DNA of 64,000 nt from Paraburkholderia monticola (GTDB taxonomy: Bacteria; Pseudomonadota; Gammaproteobacteria; Burkholderiales; Burkholderiaceae), in NCBI RefSeq assembly GCF_001580545.1, contig NZ_LRBG01000011.1, positions 1 through 64,000 of the forward strand, in the 5' to 3' direction. Under the pieces are notes generated by a model. That model was not told where the DNA came from and did no database searches. It saw only the letters and a program-made list of their open reading frames with translations. Of the stretch, positions 16,832 to 26,092 are shown in pieces. Position numbers and translations under genes: made by a program. Position 1 is the first letter of the stretch, and the number at the start of each line of letters is the position of its first letter.

Positions 16832-17401
16832 TCAGGCGATGCCATCCCATGGCGCGTTCGCTCGTAATTCGATGCTCTCTCCGGGTTGCAGTCCGAGTGA
16901 AAAAATGTCAAGCGCACCGATGCCGACGCGCACCAGACGCAGCGTCGGGAAACCCACCGCGGCCGTCATGCGACGCACCTGCCGGTTCTTGCCTTCGGTG
17001 ATCGACAGCTCGATCCACGTGGTTGGGATCGCCGCGCGATAGCGGATCGGCGGCGTGCGCGTCCAGAGCGAGCTGGCCGGTTCGACATAGGTGGCCTGAC
17101 ATGGGCGCGTCACATAGTCCCCGAGATCGACGCCGCGCGCGAGTTTCTTCAACGCGGCCTCGTCGAGCGCGCCTTCGACTTGTGCCCAGTAGCGTTTGAC
17201 GAGCTTGTGACGCGGCTCGGCGATGCGCGCCTGCAGGGCGCCATCGTCGGTGAGCAGCAGCAGGCCTTCGCTGTCGGAGTCGAGCCGGCCCGCCGGATAG
17301 ACGCCGGGGACCTTGACCCAGTCGGCAAGCGACGCGCGCGTCTCGTGCGGAGAAAACTGGCAGATGGTGCCGAACGGCTTGTTGAGGGCGAGAAGGTGCA
17401 T
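16832..17401 (-). CDS. RluE/RsuA-family pseudouridine synthase
   Basis: The protein of 189 residues lacks an S4 domain and begins at once with the catalytic fold (LLALNKPFG), which matches RluE, the enzyme that makes the pseudouridine in domain V of 23S rRNA. The catalytic Asp is in AGRLDSDSEG (D41). The RNA-contact motif EGKNRQVRRMTAAVG and the C-terminal LQPGESIEL segment are typical. The start at 17401 fits the family length; an upstream in-frame ATG at 17446 is possible, and neither has a strong ribosome binding site. It is divergent from icd. Confidence 0.82.
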   Translation of the reverse strand: MHLLALNKPFGTICQFSPHETRASLADWVKVPGVYPAGRLDSDSEGLLLLTDDGALQARIAEPRHKLVKRYWAQVEGALDEAALKKLARGVDLGDYVTRPCQATYVEPASSLWTRTPPIRYRAAIPTTWIELSITEGKNRQVRRMTAAVGFPTLRLVRVGIGALDIFSLGLQPGESIELRANAPWDGIA

Positions 17402-17663
17402 ACGGGAGCGATACGACAGGGCGATGACGGCGCGATGATAATGCATAAATCGGGATGCCGATTCTTGTATCTTATAGAGGAAAGCGGCACGCCCGAGCGT
17501 GCCGTCCATGTTGGAAAACCCGCAGCCGGGAGCGGCCGCGGCGCGCGCGGGGTGTGGGCTAGAATGGCGCCAGGCCGCTTGCGGACGTTCGGCATCGCGC
17601 GGCGAGGGCGTCTTTTTCGCAGTCTCCCATCAGCTTTTGCACAGCTTTCACTGGAGTCCGATC

Positions 17664-18920
17664 ATGCCGTATCAGCACATCAAGGTTCCGACCGGTGGCG
17701 ACAAGATCACCGTCAACGCCGACTTCTCGCTCAATGTTTCCGACGAACCGATCATCCCGTATATCGAAGGCGACGGCACCGGTCTGGACATCACGCCGGT
17801 CATGATCAAGGTGGTGGATGCGGCGGTCGAAAAGGCGTACGGCGGCAAGAAAAAAATCCACTGGATGGAAATCTACGCGGGCGAGAAGGCGACCCGGGTG
17901 TACGGCCCGGACGTGTGGCTGCCGGACGAAACGCTGCAGGCGGTCAAGGAGTACGTCGTATCGATCAAGGGGCCGCTCACCACGCCTGTCGGGGGCGGCA
18001 TCCGCTCGCTGAACGTCGCGTTGCGCCAGGAGCTCGACCTCTACGTGTGCCTGCGGCCGGTGCAGTATTTCAAGGGCGTGCCGTCGCCCGTGCGCGAGCC
18101 TGAGAAGACCAACATGGTGATCTTCCGCGAGAACTCGGAAGACATCTACGCGGGCATCGAATGGCCGGCCGAATCCGAGCAGGCGAAGAAGATCATCAGG
18201 TTCCTGCGCGAAGAAATGGGCGTGAAGAAGATCCGCTTTCCGGATTCGTCGGGCATCGGCATCAAGCCGGTGTCGCGCGAAGGCACCGAGCGTCTGGTGC
18301 GCAAGGCGATCCAGTACGCACTCGACAACGAACGCCGCTCGGTCACGCTCGTGCACAAGGGCAACATCATGAAGTACACCGAAGGCGCGTTCCGCGACTA
18401 CGGTTACGCGCTGGCGCAGAAGGAGTTCAACGCGGAGCTGATCGACGGCGGCCCATGGATGAAAGTCAGGAATCCAAAGACAGGCGGCGACGTCGTCGTG
18501 AAGGACGTGATCGCCGACGCGTTCCTGCAGCAGATCCTGCTGCGCCCGGCCGAATACGACGTGATCGCCACGCTGAACCTGAACGGCGACTACATCTCGG
18601 ATGCGCTTGCCGCGCAGGTCGGCGGCATCGGCATCGCGCCGGGCGCCAACCTGTCGGATTCGGTCGCGATGTTCGAAGCGACGCATGGCACCGCGCCGAA
18701 ATACGCGGGCAAGGATTATGTGAATCCGGGCTCGGAAATACTTTCGGCGGAAATGATGCTGCGCCATCTCGGCTGGTTCGAGGCGGCGGATCTGATTATC
18801 AGCTCGATGGAAAAATCGATCCTGCAAAAACGCGTGACTTACGATTTCGCCCGCCTGATGGAAGGCGCGACCCAGGTGTCGTGCTCCGCATTTGGCCAGG
18901 TCATGATCGAAAATATGTAA
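17664..18920 (+). CDS. icd: Isocitrate dehydrogenase, NADP-dependent
   Basis: The 418-residue enzyme oxidises and decarboxylates isocitrate to 2-oxoglutarate in the TCA cycle. It is of the short bacterial (E. coli-like) homodimeric type: [10 protein letters not shown] near the N-terminus, [16 protein letters not shown] with the regulatory Ser (S115, the position of E. coli Ser113), and [17 protein letters not shown] near the coenzyme site. The start at 17664 has GGAG 9 bp upstream and matches the family N-terminus (MPYQHIKVP); the frame is open further upstream but without homology. A terminator follows 30 bp after the stop. Confidence 0.96.
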   Translation: MPYQHIKVPTGGDKITVNADFSLNVSDEPIIPYIEGDGTGLDITPVMIKVVDAAVEKAYGGKKKIHWMEIYAGEKATRVYGPDVWLPDETLQAVKEYVVSIKGPLTTPVGGGIRSLNVALRQELDLYVCLRPVQYFKGVPSPVREPEKTNMVIFRENSEDIYAGIEWPAESEQAKKIIRFLREEMGVKKIRFPDSSGIGIKPVSREGTERLVRKAIQYALDNERRSVTLVHKGNIMKYTEGAFRDYGYALAQKEFNAELIDGGPWMKVRNPKTGGDVVVKDVIADAFLQQILLRPAEYDVIATLNLNGDYISDALAAQVGGIGIAPGANLSDSVAMFEATHGTAPKYAGKDYVNPGSEILSAEMMLRHLGWFEAADLIISSMEKSILQKRVTYDFARLMEGATQVSCSAFGQVMIENM

Positions 18921-18950
18921 TTGATGCGCCGGGATTATCCGGTTTGCATA

Positions 18951-18988
18951 AAAACCCCGGCGCCAGCAAACGGCCGGGGTATTTTTTT
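18951..18988 (+). terminator. Terminator after icd
   Basis: ACCCCGGC / GCCGGGGT-type stem (CCCCGG with CCGGGG) with a loop of about 13 nt, followed by seven T residues. Confidence 0.85.
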
Positions 18989-19047
18989 ACCCAGATTTTT
19001 CGCGCGGTTTTTCGGCCGGAAAATCCGCTGCGACAGAAACCCGCCGC

Positions 19048-19080
19048 AAAAAAAGAAACCCGGCGCGGAGCCGGGTTTCA
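19048..19080 (-). terminator. Terminator after the cold-shock gene
   Basis: On the minus strand GAAACCCGGC / GCCGGGTTTC pairs perfectly over 10 bp around a 5-nt loop, followed by CTTTTTTT. Confidence 0.88.
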
Positions 19081-19102
19081 AAAAGGACGGGTAACGAACG
19101 CC

Positions 19103-19309
19103 TCAGGCTGGTGCCTGAATATTCGATGCCTGTTTGCCTTTCGGGCCTTGCACGACCTCGAAGGTGACCTTCTGGCCTTCCTTCAGCGTCTTGAAGCCAT
19201 TCATCTGGATGGCCGAGAAGTGTGCAAACAGATCCTCGCCACCCTCATCAGGCGTGATGAATCCGAAACCCTTTGCGTCGTTAAACCATTTGACCGTACC
19301 AGTTGCCAT
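19103..19309 (-). CDS. CspA-family cold-shock protein
   Basis: The 68-residue protein is a single cold-shock domain that binds single-stranded RNA or DNA. RNP1 (KGFGFI, residues 13-18) and RNP2 (LFAHF, 27-31) are intact, with W8 and the surface aromatics in place. The gene is monocistronic with its own terminator. The upstream 100 nt may form the long structured leader common to csp genes, but no specific element could be assigned. Confidence 0.93.
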   Translation of the reverse strand: MATGTVKWFNDAKGFGFITPDEGGEDLFAHFSAIQMNGFKTLKEGQKVTFEVVQGPKGKQASNIQAPA

Positions 19310-19866
19310 TCCAACTTCCCCTGTAACTCATGTCACCACCACGAGCCCTCGAAAAGCCACGACCGCACGAGGCAGTCGATTCCTCCTCACAAGCTCACCA
19401 TCGGCATTTTTTCGAAATTATGGCTTAGTGAAAAAAGTGCCAGCTTGATTGTTGGGGCTCTTTATTCGAGTGTCAAGAAAATTTTGAGACGTCGTTGTCG
19501 CGTTGCAAACAGGCCGCTTTCCAGGGTTTTTCCCGCTTCCGTATGTGCGGTGGCGCAAGCGGCGTGGCTTGAAAAGTCGCATAATCGACTCACATGCTGG
19601 CTGTGCCCGCAGCGTCGACGCCCAGCGCGGCGAGCGTTTCCAGCCAGTCCCGGCAGGTTGTGCGATACTCGATCCGACCGCGGCGCAGCAGTCGCCGCGC
19701 ATGGCAGGATGGGGGGCCGGCACCGCAATCGGCCCGTCGAAAACGCGCAGGCCAGGCCAATCATGACAGCGTCGTGATCCGCCGGGCGGCAGCGAACGGG
19801 TTCATCGGCCGGGCGGCCGGGTTTTGACAGGATTGCGGGCCTGTCCTAGTTGTTTAGAATGGGTGT
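19310..19866. other. Divergent intergenic region between the csp gene and clpS
   Basis: It should hold the cold-shock gene promoter and leader and the clpS promoter. Short open frames on both strands have no recognisable product. Confidence 0.45.
19824..19852 (+). promoter_or_regulatory. Candidate sigma-70 promoter for clpS-clpA
   Basis: A perfect -35 hexamer TTGACA (19824-19829) is followed, after 17 bp, by TAGTTG as a weak -10. It lies 15-43 bp before the clpS ATG. A better -10-like TAGAAT at 19855 is too far away for this -35. Confidence 0.35.
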
Positions 19867-20181
19867 ATGGCGATTATCCCGGACAAGCAGGACGGCACCG
19901 TACTGGAGCGGCAGGAGCAGAAACTCAAGCCGCCGTCCATGTACAAGGTGGTGCTGCTGAATGACGACTTCACGCCGATGGAATTTGTCGTGATGATCGT
20001 GCAGGAATATTTCAATAAGGATCGTGAAACCGCAACGCAGGTCATGTTGAAGGTGCATCGCGAGGGTAGGGGAGTTTGTGGGGTCTATACGCGGGACATC
20101 GCGTCGACCAAAGTCGAGCAAGTCGTTACCCACGCACGGCAGGCCGGGCATCCGCTGCAGTGTGTGATGGAGGAAGCATGA
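19867..20181 (+). CDS. clpS: ClpS adaptor of the ClpAP protease (N-end rule)
   Basis: The 104-residue adaptor delivers proteins with destabilising N-terminal residues to ClpA. The core [20 protein letters not shown] and the [19 protein letters not shown] segment carry the ligand-binding pocket and ClpA contact surface. The unstructured N-terminal tail is as expected. The stop overlaps the clpA start (ATGA), so the adaptor and its partner are translationally coupled. Confidence 0.95.
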   Translation: MAIIPDKQDGTVLERQEQKLKPPSMYKVVLLNDDFTPMEFVVMIVQEYFNKDRETATQVMLKVHREGRGVCGVYTRDIASTKVEQVVTHARQAGHPLQCVMEEA

Positions 20182-22475
20182 TTGCCCAGGAACTGGAAGT
20201 CAGCCTGCATATGGCGTTCATGGAAGCGCGCCAGGCAAGGCACGAGTTCATAACGGTCGAACATCTTTTGCTCGCGCTGTTGGATAACCCGACCGCGGCA
20301 GAGGTACTGCGCGCATGCGCGGCCAATATCGAGGATCTGCGTCAGAACCTGCGCAATTTCATTCATGACAACACGCCGACCGTGCCGGGCACGGACGACG
20401 TCGACACGCAGCCCACGCTCGGTTTTCAGCGTGTGATCCAGCGCGCCATCATGCATGTGCAGTCCACCTCGAACGGCAAGAAGGAAGTGACCGGCGCTAA
20501 CGTGCTGGTCGCGATCTTCGGCGAGAAGGACTCGCATGCGGTGTACTACCTGCAGCAGCAGGGCGTCACGCGTCTGGACGTGGTCAATTTCATCTCGCAC
20601 GGCATCGCCAAGACAAGCAGTTCGGACCCCGCGAAAGCGAGCGACGCGAATGCCGAGTCCGACGAAGCCGCCGCGCAGAAGGAAACGCCGCTTGCCCAGT
20701 TCACGCAGAACCTGAACCAGATGGCGAAAGACGGCCGCATCGACCCGCTGATCGGGCGCGAGTCGGAAGTCGAGCGCGTGGTGCAGGTGCTGTGCCGCCG
20801 GCGCAAGAACAATCCGCTGCTGGTCGGCGAGGCCGGGGTCGGCAAGACTGCGATCGCCGAAGGGCTCGCCTGGCGCATCACGCGCGGCGAAGTGCCGGAT
20901 ATCCTCGCCGATGCCCAGGTGTATTCGCTCGACATGGGCGCATTGCTCGCGGGTACCAAGTATCGCGGCGACTTCGAGCAGCGTCTGAAGACGGTGCTGA
21001 AGGAACTGAAGGAGCGCCCGCACGCCATTCTCTTCATCGACGAAATCCATACGCTGATCGGCGCGGGCGCCGCATCCGGCGGTACGCTGGATGCGTCGAA
21101 CCTGCTGAAGCCGGCGCTCTCGTCGGGCACGCTGAAGTGCATCGGCGCGACCACCTTCACCGAATATCGCGGCATCTTCGAAAAGGACGCGGCGCTGTCG
21201 CGTCGTTTCCAGAAGGTCGACGTGACGGAGCCGACCGTCGAGCAGACGGTCGCGATCCTGCGCGGACTCAAGTCACGCTTCGAAGAGCACCATGGCGTCA
21301 AGTATTCGTCGGGCGCGCTGTCGGCGGCGGCTGAGTTGTCGGCGCGCTTCATCACGGACCGTCACTTGCCGGACAAGGCGATCGACGTGATCGACGAAGC
21401 GGGCGCGGCGCAGCGCATTCTGCCGAAGTCGAAGCAGAAGAAGACGATCGGCAAGAACGAGATCGAGGAAATCATCTCGAAGATCGCGCGCGTGCCGGCG
21501 CAAAGTGTGTCGCAGGACGACCGCAGCAAGCTGCAAACGCTCGACCGCGATCTGAAGAGCGTCGTGTTCGGGCAAGACCCGGCGATCGACGCGCTGTCGG
21601 CCGCGATCAAGATGGCGCGCGCGGGCCTCGGCAAGCTCGACAAGCCGATCGGTGCGTTCCTGTTCTCGGGTCCGACCGGCGTCGGCAAGACCGAGGTCGC
21701 GAAGCAGCTTGCGTTCACGCTCGGCATCGAGCTGATCCGCTTCGACATGTCGGAGTACATGGAGCGTCACGCGGTGAGCCGACTGATCGGCGCGCCTCCG
21801 GGCTATGTTGGTTTCGACCAGGGTGGTCTGCTGACCGAGGCGATCACGAAGAAACCGCACTGTGTGCTGCTGCTCGACGAAATCGAAAAGGCGCACCCCG
21901 ACATCTTCAACGTGCTGCTGCAGGTGATGGACCACGGCACGCTGACGGACAACAACGGCCGCAAGGCGGACTTCCGCAATGTCATCATCATCATGACGAC
22001 GAACGCGGGCGCCGAGGCGATGGGCAAGTCGGTGATCGGCTTCACGAACCGCCGCGAGGCGGGCGACGAGATGGTCGACATCAAGCGTATGTTCACGCCG
22101 GAGTTCCGCAACCGTCTGGACGCGACCATCAGCTTCCGTTCGCTCGATGAGGAAATCATCATGCGCGTGGTCGACAAGTTCCTGATGCAGCTGGAAGATC
22201 AGCTGCACGAGAAGAAGGTCGATGCGCTCTTCACCGACGCGCTGCGCAAGCATCTGGCGAAGCACGGTTTCGATCCGTTGATGGGCGCGCGGCCTATGCA
22301 GCGCCTGATCCAGGACACGATCCGTCGCGCGCTCGCCGACGAGTTGCTGTTCGGCAAGCTGATGAACGGCGGCCGCGTGACGGTCGACGTCGATGCGGAG
22401 GACAAGGTGCAGTTGACCTTCGACGAGCATCCGGCGCCGCGTAATCCGAATCCGGAGGCGGTGGAAGTCGAGTGA
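20178..22475 (+). CDS. clpA: ClpA, ATPase subunit of the ClpAP protease
   Basis: This 765-residue Hsp100 ATPase unfolds substrates and feeds them to ClpP. It has the N-terminal double Clp-N repeat (about 1-145), ATPase domain 1 with Walker [10 protein letters not shown] (K223) and ATPase domain 2 with GPTGVGKTE (K504), then the C-terminal D2-small domain. It lacks the long middle domain of ClpB, which fits ClpA. The start at 20178 overlaps the clpS stop and gives the family N-terminus [11 protein letters not shown] strong terminator follows. clpP is not in the window. Confidence 0.96.
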   Translation: MIAQELEVSLHMAFMEARQARHEFITVEHLLLALLDNPTAAEVLRACAANIEDLRQNLRNFIHDNTPTVPGTDDVDTQPTLGFQRVIQRAIMHVQSTSNGKKEVTGANVLVAIFGEKDSHAVYYLQQQGVTRLDVVNFISHGIAKTSSSDPAKASDANAESDEAAAQKETPLAQFTQNLNQMAKDGRIDPLIGRESEVERVVQVLCRRRKNNPLLVGEAGVGKTAIAEGLAWRITRGEVPDILADAQVYSLDMGALLAGTKYRGDFEQRLKTVLKELKERPHAILFIDEIHTLIGAGAASGGTLDASNLLKPALSSGTLKCIGATTFTEYRGIFEKDAALSRRFQKVDVTEPTVEQTVAILRGLKSRFEEHHGVKYSSGALSAAAELSARFITDRHLPDKAIDVIDEAGAAQRILPKSKQKKTIGKNEIEEIISKIARVPAQSVSQDDRSKLQTLDRDLKSVVFGQDPAIDALSAAIKMARAGLGKLDKPIGAFLFSGPTGVGKTEVAKQLAFTLGIELIRFDMSEYMERHAVSRLIGAPPGYVGFDQGGLLTEAITKKPHCVLLLDEIEKAHPDIFNVLLQVMDHGTLTDNNGRKADFRNVIIIMTTNAGAEAMGKSVIGFTNRREAGDEMVDIKRMFTPEFRNRLDATISFRSLDEEIIMRVVDKFLMQLEDQLHEKKVDALFTDALRKHLAKHGFDPLMGARPMQRLIQDTIRRALADELLFGKLMNGGRVTVDVDAEDKVQLTFDEHPAPRNPNPEAVEVE

Positions 22476-22524
22476 TATCAGTGGGGCCGGCGTTGCGTTA
22501 AGCCGGCCAGGCACCGAAAACAGA

Positions 22525-22558
22525 ACGGCGCGGGTTTTATCCCGCGCCGTTTTTTTTC
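22525..22558 (+). terminator. Terminator after clpA
   Basis: CGGCGCGGG / CCCGCGCCG forms a 9-bp stem with loop TTTTAT and is followed by eight T residues. Confidence 0.92.
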
Positions 22559-22621
22559 GCGCTCCGGTCTTCTGCTGGCGGCGTCGGCGGCAAAACCTGG
22601 TTGCCGCGTCGCAGCATTCAA

Positions 22622-23068
22622 TCAATGCTTACCGGTGCTACCAAACCCGCCCGCGCCGCGTACGCTTTCCTCGAAGTCATCGACAACATTGAACTCGGCC
22701 TGCACGACCGGCACGATCACCAGTTGCGCGAGCCGTTCCATCGGATTCAGCACGAACGTCGTTTCGCCGCGATTCCACGTCGACACCATCAGTTGACCCT
22801 GGTAGTCGGAGTCGATCAGGCCGACCAGATTGCCCAGCACGATCCCATGCTTGTGGCCAAGTCCCGAGCGGGGCAGAATCAGCGCCGCATAACCGGGGTC
22901 GCCGACGTGGATCGCGAGTCCGGTCGGCACCAGTGCCGTTTGGCCCGGTTCCAGCGTCAACGGTTCGCTGAGGCAGGCGCGCAGATCGAGACCGGCGCTA
23001 CCGGTCGTCGCGTAGGCGGGGAGCTGTTCGCGCATGCGCTCATCGAGAATCTTCAAGTCGAGTTTCAT
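22622..23068 (-). CDS. dut: dUTP diphosphatase
   Basis: The 148-residue trimeric dUTPase hydrolyses dUTP to dUMP, keeping uracil out of DNA and supplying dTMP synthesis. The conserved motifs are present in order: [14 protein letters not shown] (1), [10 protein letters not shown] (2), [14 protein letters not shown] (3), [10 protein letters not shown] (4) and the C-terminal [12 protein letters not shown] (5) that closes over the substrate. It is the last gene of the minus-strand cluster, 69 bp after the oxidoreductase gene. Confidence 0.96.
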   Translation of the reverse strand: MKLDLKILDERMREQLPAYATTGSAGLDLRACLSEPLTLEPGQTALVPTGLAIHVGDPGYAALILPRSGLGHKHGIVLGNLVGLIDSDYQGQLMVSTWNRGETTFVLNPMERLAQLVIVPVVQAEFNVVDDFEESVRGAGGFGSTGKH

Positions 23069-23137
23069 TCAGGTTCGATAGTGGGTGTGGGTTTGAGGAA
23101 AGGGGTAGCTCGCGGACCGGCAGGACCTCAGCAGCGA

Positions 23138-24154
23138 TCAAGCCGCCTTGTTCGAGCCGAGCTGGAACGCATCGGCGAGCAGTTCGTACGAGCGCAGGCG
23201 CGCGCGGTAGCTGCCGGCGACGGTCAGCACCATCAGCTCGTCGGCCTGGAACTGCTGCTGCAACTCCGTGAGCCGCTCGGTGACGCGCTCTGGTGTGCCA
23301 ATGATGCTGCGCGGCTTCTCCCGGTCGATCACGAGCTGTTCGCGCTCGCCATACTCCTGTGCGATGCCTTGCTCGATCGATGGAATCGGTTCGTTCAAGC
23401 CATAGGCCATCTGCACGCGGCGCAGATCGACGGCTTTTTCGAGGTCCGCGGCTTCCTGCTCGGTATCCGCGCAGATCACGAAGACCGCGGTCGCCAGATA
23501 CGGCTGCGCTGCCTCGTTGCCAGGCTGGAACCGCTCGCGGTACGCCAGCGCGACCTGCTTGCCGAAATGCGCGTTGATGAAATGCGCGAACGAGAAACGG
23601 ATGCCCAGTTGCGCGGCGAGCAGACCGCCGAATTCGCTCGAGCCGAGCATCCACAACTGTGGGCGCGTCTCGATCTGCGGCTGCAGCAGCACGCCCTGCG
23701 CGAGGTGATCGTCGGGCAGCGTGCCGTGCATGAGGCCGAGCAGCTCGGCGACCTGCTGCGGAAAAAGCTCGCCGCGATTGTAGGCGCCGGCGGCGACCGC
23801 CTGCGCGGTGCGCATGTCGCCACCCGGCGCACGTCCGACGCCGAGATCGACGCGGTTCGGAAACAGCGCCTCGAGCATCATGAACTGCTCGGCGACCTTG
23901 AACGGGCTGTAGTACGGCAGCATGATGCCGCCCGAGCCGATGCGAATGCGTTTGGTCACGCTACCGAGGCGTGCCAGCATCACTTCAGGGCAGGGGTTCG
24001 ACACGCCGCGCAGGCCGTGGTGCTCGGCGCACCAGTAGCGCGTGTAGCCGAGGTCGTCGGCGAGCTGCGCGAGTTCGACGGTGGCGGCGATCGCGTCCGC
24101 CACCGAATGGCCGGCGATCACCGGTGTTTGATCGAGCACGGAGAGTAGCGTCAT
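23138..24154 (-). CDS. Luciferase-like (LLM) flavin-dependent oxidoreductase
   Basis: The 338-residue protein is a bacterial luciferase-like TIM barrel that would use reduced flavin. Typical elements are LAQLADDLGYTRYWCAEHHG, SVTKRIRIGSGGIMLPYYSP, FPNRVDLGVGRAPGG and the C-terminal LTVAGSYRARLRSYELLADA. It belongs to the subgroup annotated as MsnO8-like oxidoreductases with unknown substrate. It sits between coaBC and dut, where related genomes usually have those two genes adjacent, so it looks like a local insertion into a housekeeping cluster. Confidence 0.87.
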   Translation of the reverse strand: MTLLSVLDQTPVIAGHSVADAIAATVELAQLADDLGYTRYWCAEHHGLRGVSNPCPEVMLARLGSVTKRIRIGSGGIMLPYYSPFKVAEQFMMLEALFPNRVDLGVGRAPGGDMRTAQAVAAGAYNRGELFPQQVAELLGLMHGTLPDDHLAQGVLLQPQIETRPQLWMLGSSEFGGLLAAQLGIRFSFAHFINAHFGKQVALAYRERFQPGNEAAQPYLATAVFVICADTEQEAADLEKAVDLRRVQMAYGLNEPIPSIEQGIAQEYGEREQLVIDREKPRSIIGTPERVTERLTELQQQFQADELMVLTVAGSYRARLRSYELLADAFQLGSNKAA

Positions 24155-24239
24155 GGCAGTAGTGCTCCAGATGATTCCGGTTGGCTAGGCAGGCAAGGCG
24201 GGCAGAGGCGTCAAGGCCTAGCGCCGTTCACTCGCTCGC

Positions 24240-25457
24240 TCAGCGAACCGGACTGGTGTCGGGCGGCAGACGCCTGGCGATTTCCGCGATCAGCGCGCGC
24301 GCGAGCGTCTGCTTGTCGGCGCGTGGCAGCTTCGTCGCGCCGCCTGCTTCGAACAGGATCACTTCGTTGTCATCGAGCCCGAACGTTTGCGGACCCAGAT
24401 TGCCGATCAGCAGCGGCACGTTCTTGCGTACGCGCTTTTCCTCGCCGTGAACCTCGAGGTTGTCGCTCTCCGCCGCGAAGCCGACCGCGAACGGCGGCTT
24501 CGGCAGCTTCGCGACCGCGGCGAGGATGTCCGGATTCTCGACGAACGAAAAGCTCGGCAGCGTGCGATCGGCGGTCTTCTTGATCTTCTGATCGCTGACA
24601 TGGTCGACACGCCAGTCGGCCACCGCCGCGACGCCGATGAAAATGTCCGCGTCCGCGATCGCGTGCATGACCGCGTCGTGCATCTGCTGCGCGGTTTGCA
24701 CGTCTTCGCGCAATACCCCCCACGGCGTTTCCAGCGCGACCGGACCGGCCACCAGATGCACCTCGGCGCCCGCTTGCTGCGCGGCGCGCGCGAGCGCGAA
24801 GCCCATCTTGCCGCTCGAACGATTCGTGATGCCGCGCACCGGGTCGAGCGGTTCGAAGGTCGGTCCGGCGGTCAGCAGCACGCGCCGGCCCGCCAGGATT
24901 TTCGGCGCGAAGAATGACGCGATCGCCTCGAAGGTCGCGGCCGCTTCGAGCATGCGGCCGTCGCCGATTTCGCCACAGGCCTGCGGGCCCGAATCGGGGC
25001 CGAGCACCTGGACACCGTCGGCGCGCAGTTGCGCGACGTTGCGTTGCGTGGCCGGGTTCTGCCACATCTGCCGGTTCATCGCCGGCACGACGAGCAGCGG
25101 GCAGTCACGCGCGATGCACAGCGTCGAGAGCAGATCGTCGGCCATGCCGTGCGTGAGCCTGGCGAGGAAGTCGGTCGACGCGGGCGCGATCACGACCGCA
25201 TCGGCTTCGCGCGACAGATCGATGTGCGCCATGTTGTTCGGCACGCGCGCGTCCCACTGGCTCGTGTAGACCGGCCGGCCCGACAGCGCCTGCATCGTGA
25301 TGGGGGTGATGAACTGGGTGGCCGCTTCGGTCATGACGACCTGCACGGTCGCGCCTGCCTTGGTCAGCAGACGCGTGAGTTCGGCGATCTTGTAGCAGGC
25401 GATGCCGCCCGTCATGCCGAGGACGAGGTGTTTGCCTGCGAGTTCTGCGGTTGCCAA
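24240..25457 (-). CDS. coaBC: Bifunctional phosphopantothenoylcysteine decarboxylase / phosphopantothenate-cysteine ligase
   Basis: The 405-residue enzyme carries out two steps of coenzyme A synthesis. The N-terminal CoaC flavoprotein domain (about 1-190) has VLGMTGGIACYKIAELTRLL, the DFLARLTHGMADDLLS region and the PAMNRQMWQNPATQRN substrate-binding motif. The C-terminal CoaB domain has AGPTFEPLDPVRGITNRSSG and the lysine-containing KKTADRTLPSF strip. A TTG start at 25457 is chosen: GGAGG lies 6 bp upstream and the protein then begins at the family N-terminus; the open frame further upstream has no homology. Confidence 0.93.
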   Translation of the reverse strand: MATAELAGKHLVLGMTGGIACYKIAELTRLLTKAGATVQVVMTEAATQFITPITMQALSGRPVYTSQWDARVPNNMAHIDLSREADAVVIAPASTDFLARLTHGMADDLLSTLCIARDCPLLVVPAMNRQMWQNPATQRNVAQLRADGVQVLGPDSGPQACGEIGDGRMLEAAATFEAIASFFAPKILAGRRVLLTAGPTFEPLDPVRGITNRSSGKMGFALARAAQQAGAEVHLVAGPVALETPWGVLREDVQTAQQMHDAVMHAIADADIFIGVAAVADWRVDHVSDQKIKKTADRTLPSFSFVENPDILAAVAKLPKPPFAVGFAAESDNLEVHGEEKRVRKNVPLLIGNLGPQTFGLDDNEVILFEAGGATKLPRADKQTLARALIAEIARRLPPDTSPVR

Positions 25458-25585
25458 CGAAAGCCTCCGACAAAGCGTGATCGCGCGGCGGCGCGAGGGG
25501 GCCTGCCCGTCGTTGCCGCCGCGCGTTTCAAACCGGACGCGAGGCACGGCTCGCGTAACCGCAGCCGTGCCTCACGTCGGCGACG

Positions 25586-26092
25586 TTAGCGTGTGCCGCG
25601 TACCCGCCGCAGCTCGTCGATCACGAGCAGGATCGCGCCGATCGTGATCGCGCTGTCGGCGAGATTGAACGCCGGCCAGTGCCAACCGCCCACGTGGAAA
25701 TCGAGGAAGTCGATCACGTGGCCGTACGCGAGCCGGTCGATCACGTTGCCGAGCGCGCCGCCGAGAATCAGCGCGAGCGCCGTGCAGAACATTTTCTGTC
25801 CGCTGTGGCGCTTGAGCAGATAGCAGATCACCAGCGCGGCGACCACGCCGAGCGCGGTGAACGCCCAGCGCTGCCAGCCGCCCGCCATCGCCAGAAAGCT
25901 GAACGCGGCGCCCCGGTTGTACACGAGGATCAGGTTGAAGAACGGCGTGACCTCGTGCGGCACACCGTAGGCGAACACCTTGCGCACGGCGATTTTCGTC
26001 AGCTGGTCGAACAGGATGACGATCAGCGCAATGCCGAGCCAGGGTGCGAGCGAGCTGCTTGCGGTGGACGTTTTCGACATGGTTCTCGCCAT
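25586..26092 (-). CDS. lspA: Lipoprotein signal peptidase (signal peptidase II)
   Basis: The 168-residue inner-membrane aspartic protease removes signal peptides from prolipoproteins. It has four membrane segments and the two catalytic Asp motifs: [15 protein letters not shown] and FNLADSAI. The N-terminus is about 10 residues longer than usual ([13 protein letters not shown]). The start at 26092 overlaps the ileS stop (TAATG); the Met at 26080 is an alternative start. The long open frame continuing upstream is a shadow of ileS. It is the natural partner of ileS in this cluster. Confidence 0.95.
   Translation of the reverse strand: MARTMSKTSTASSSLAPWLGIALIVILFDQLTKIAVRKVFAYGVPHEVTPFFNLILVYNRGAAFSFLAMAGGWQRWAFTALGVVAALVICYLLKRHSGQKMFCTALALILGGALGNVIDRLAYGHVIDFLDFHVGGWHWPAFNLADSAITIGAILLVIDELRRVRGTR

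Noticed and set aside
20085..21050. Minus-strand frame opposite clpA
   Set aside because: Shadow; the ClpA ATPase motifs are on the plus strand.
22601..24148. Open frame of 515 codons opposite dut and the oxidoreductase gene
   Set aside because: Shadow; both minus-strand genes carry intact family motifs.
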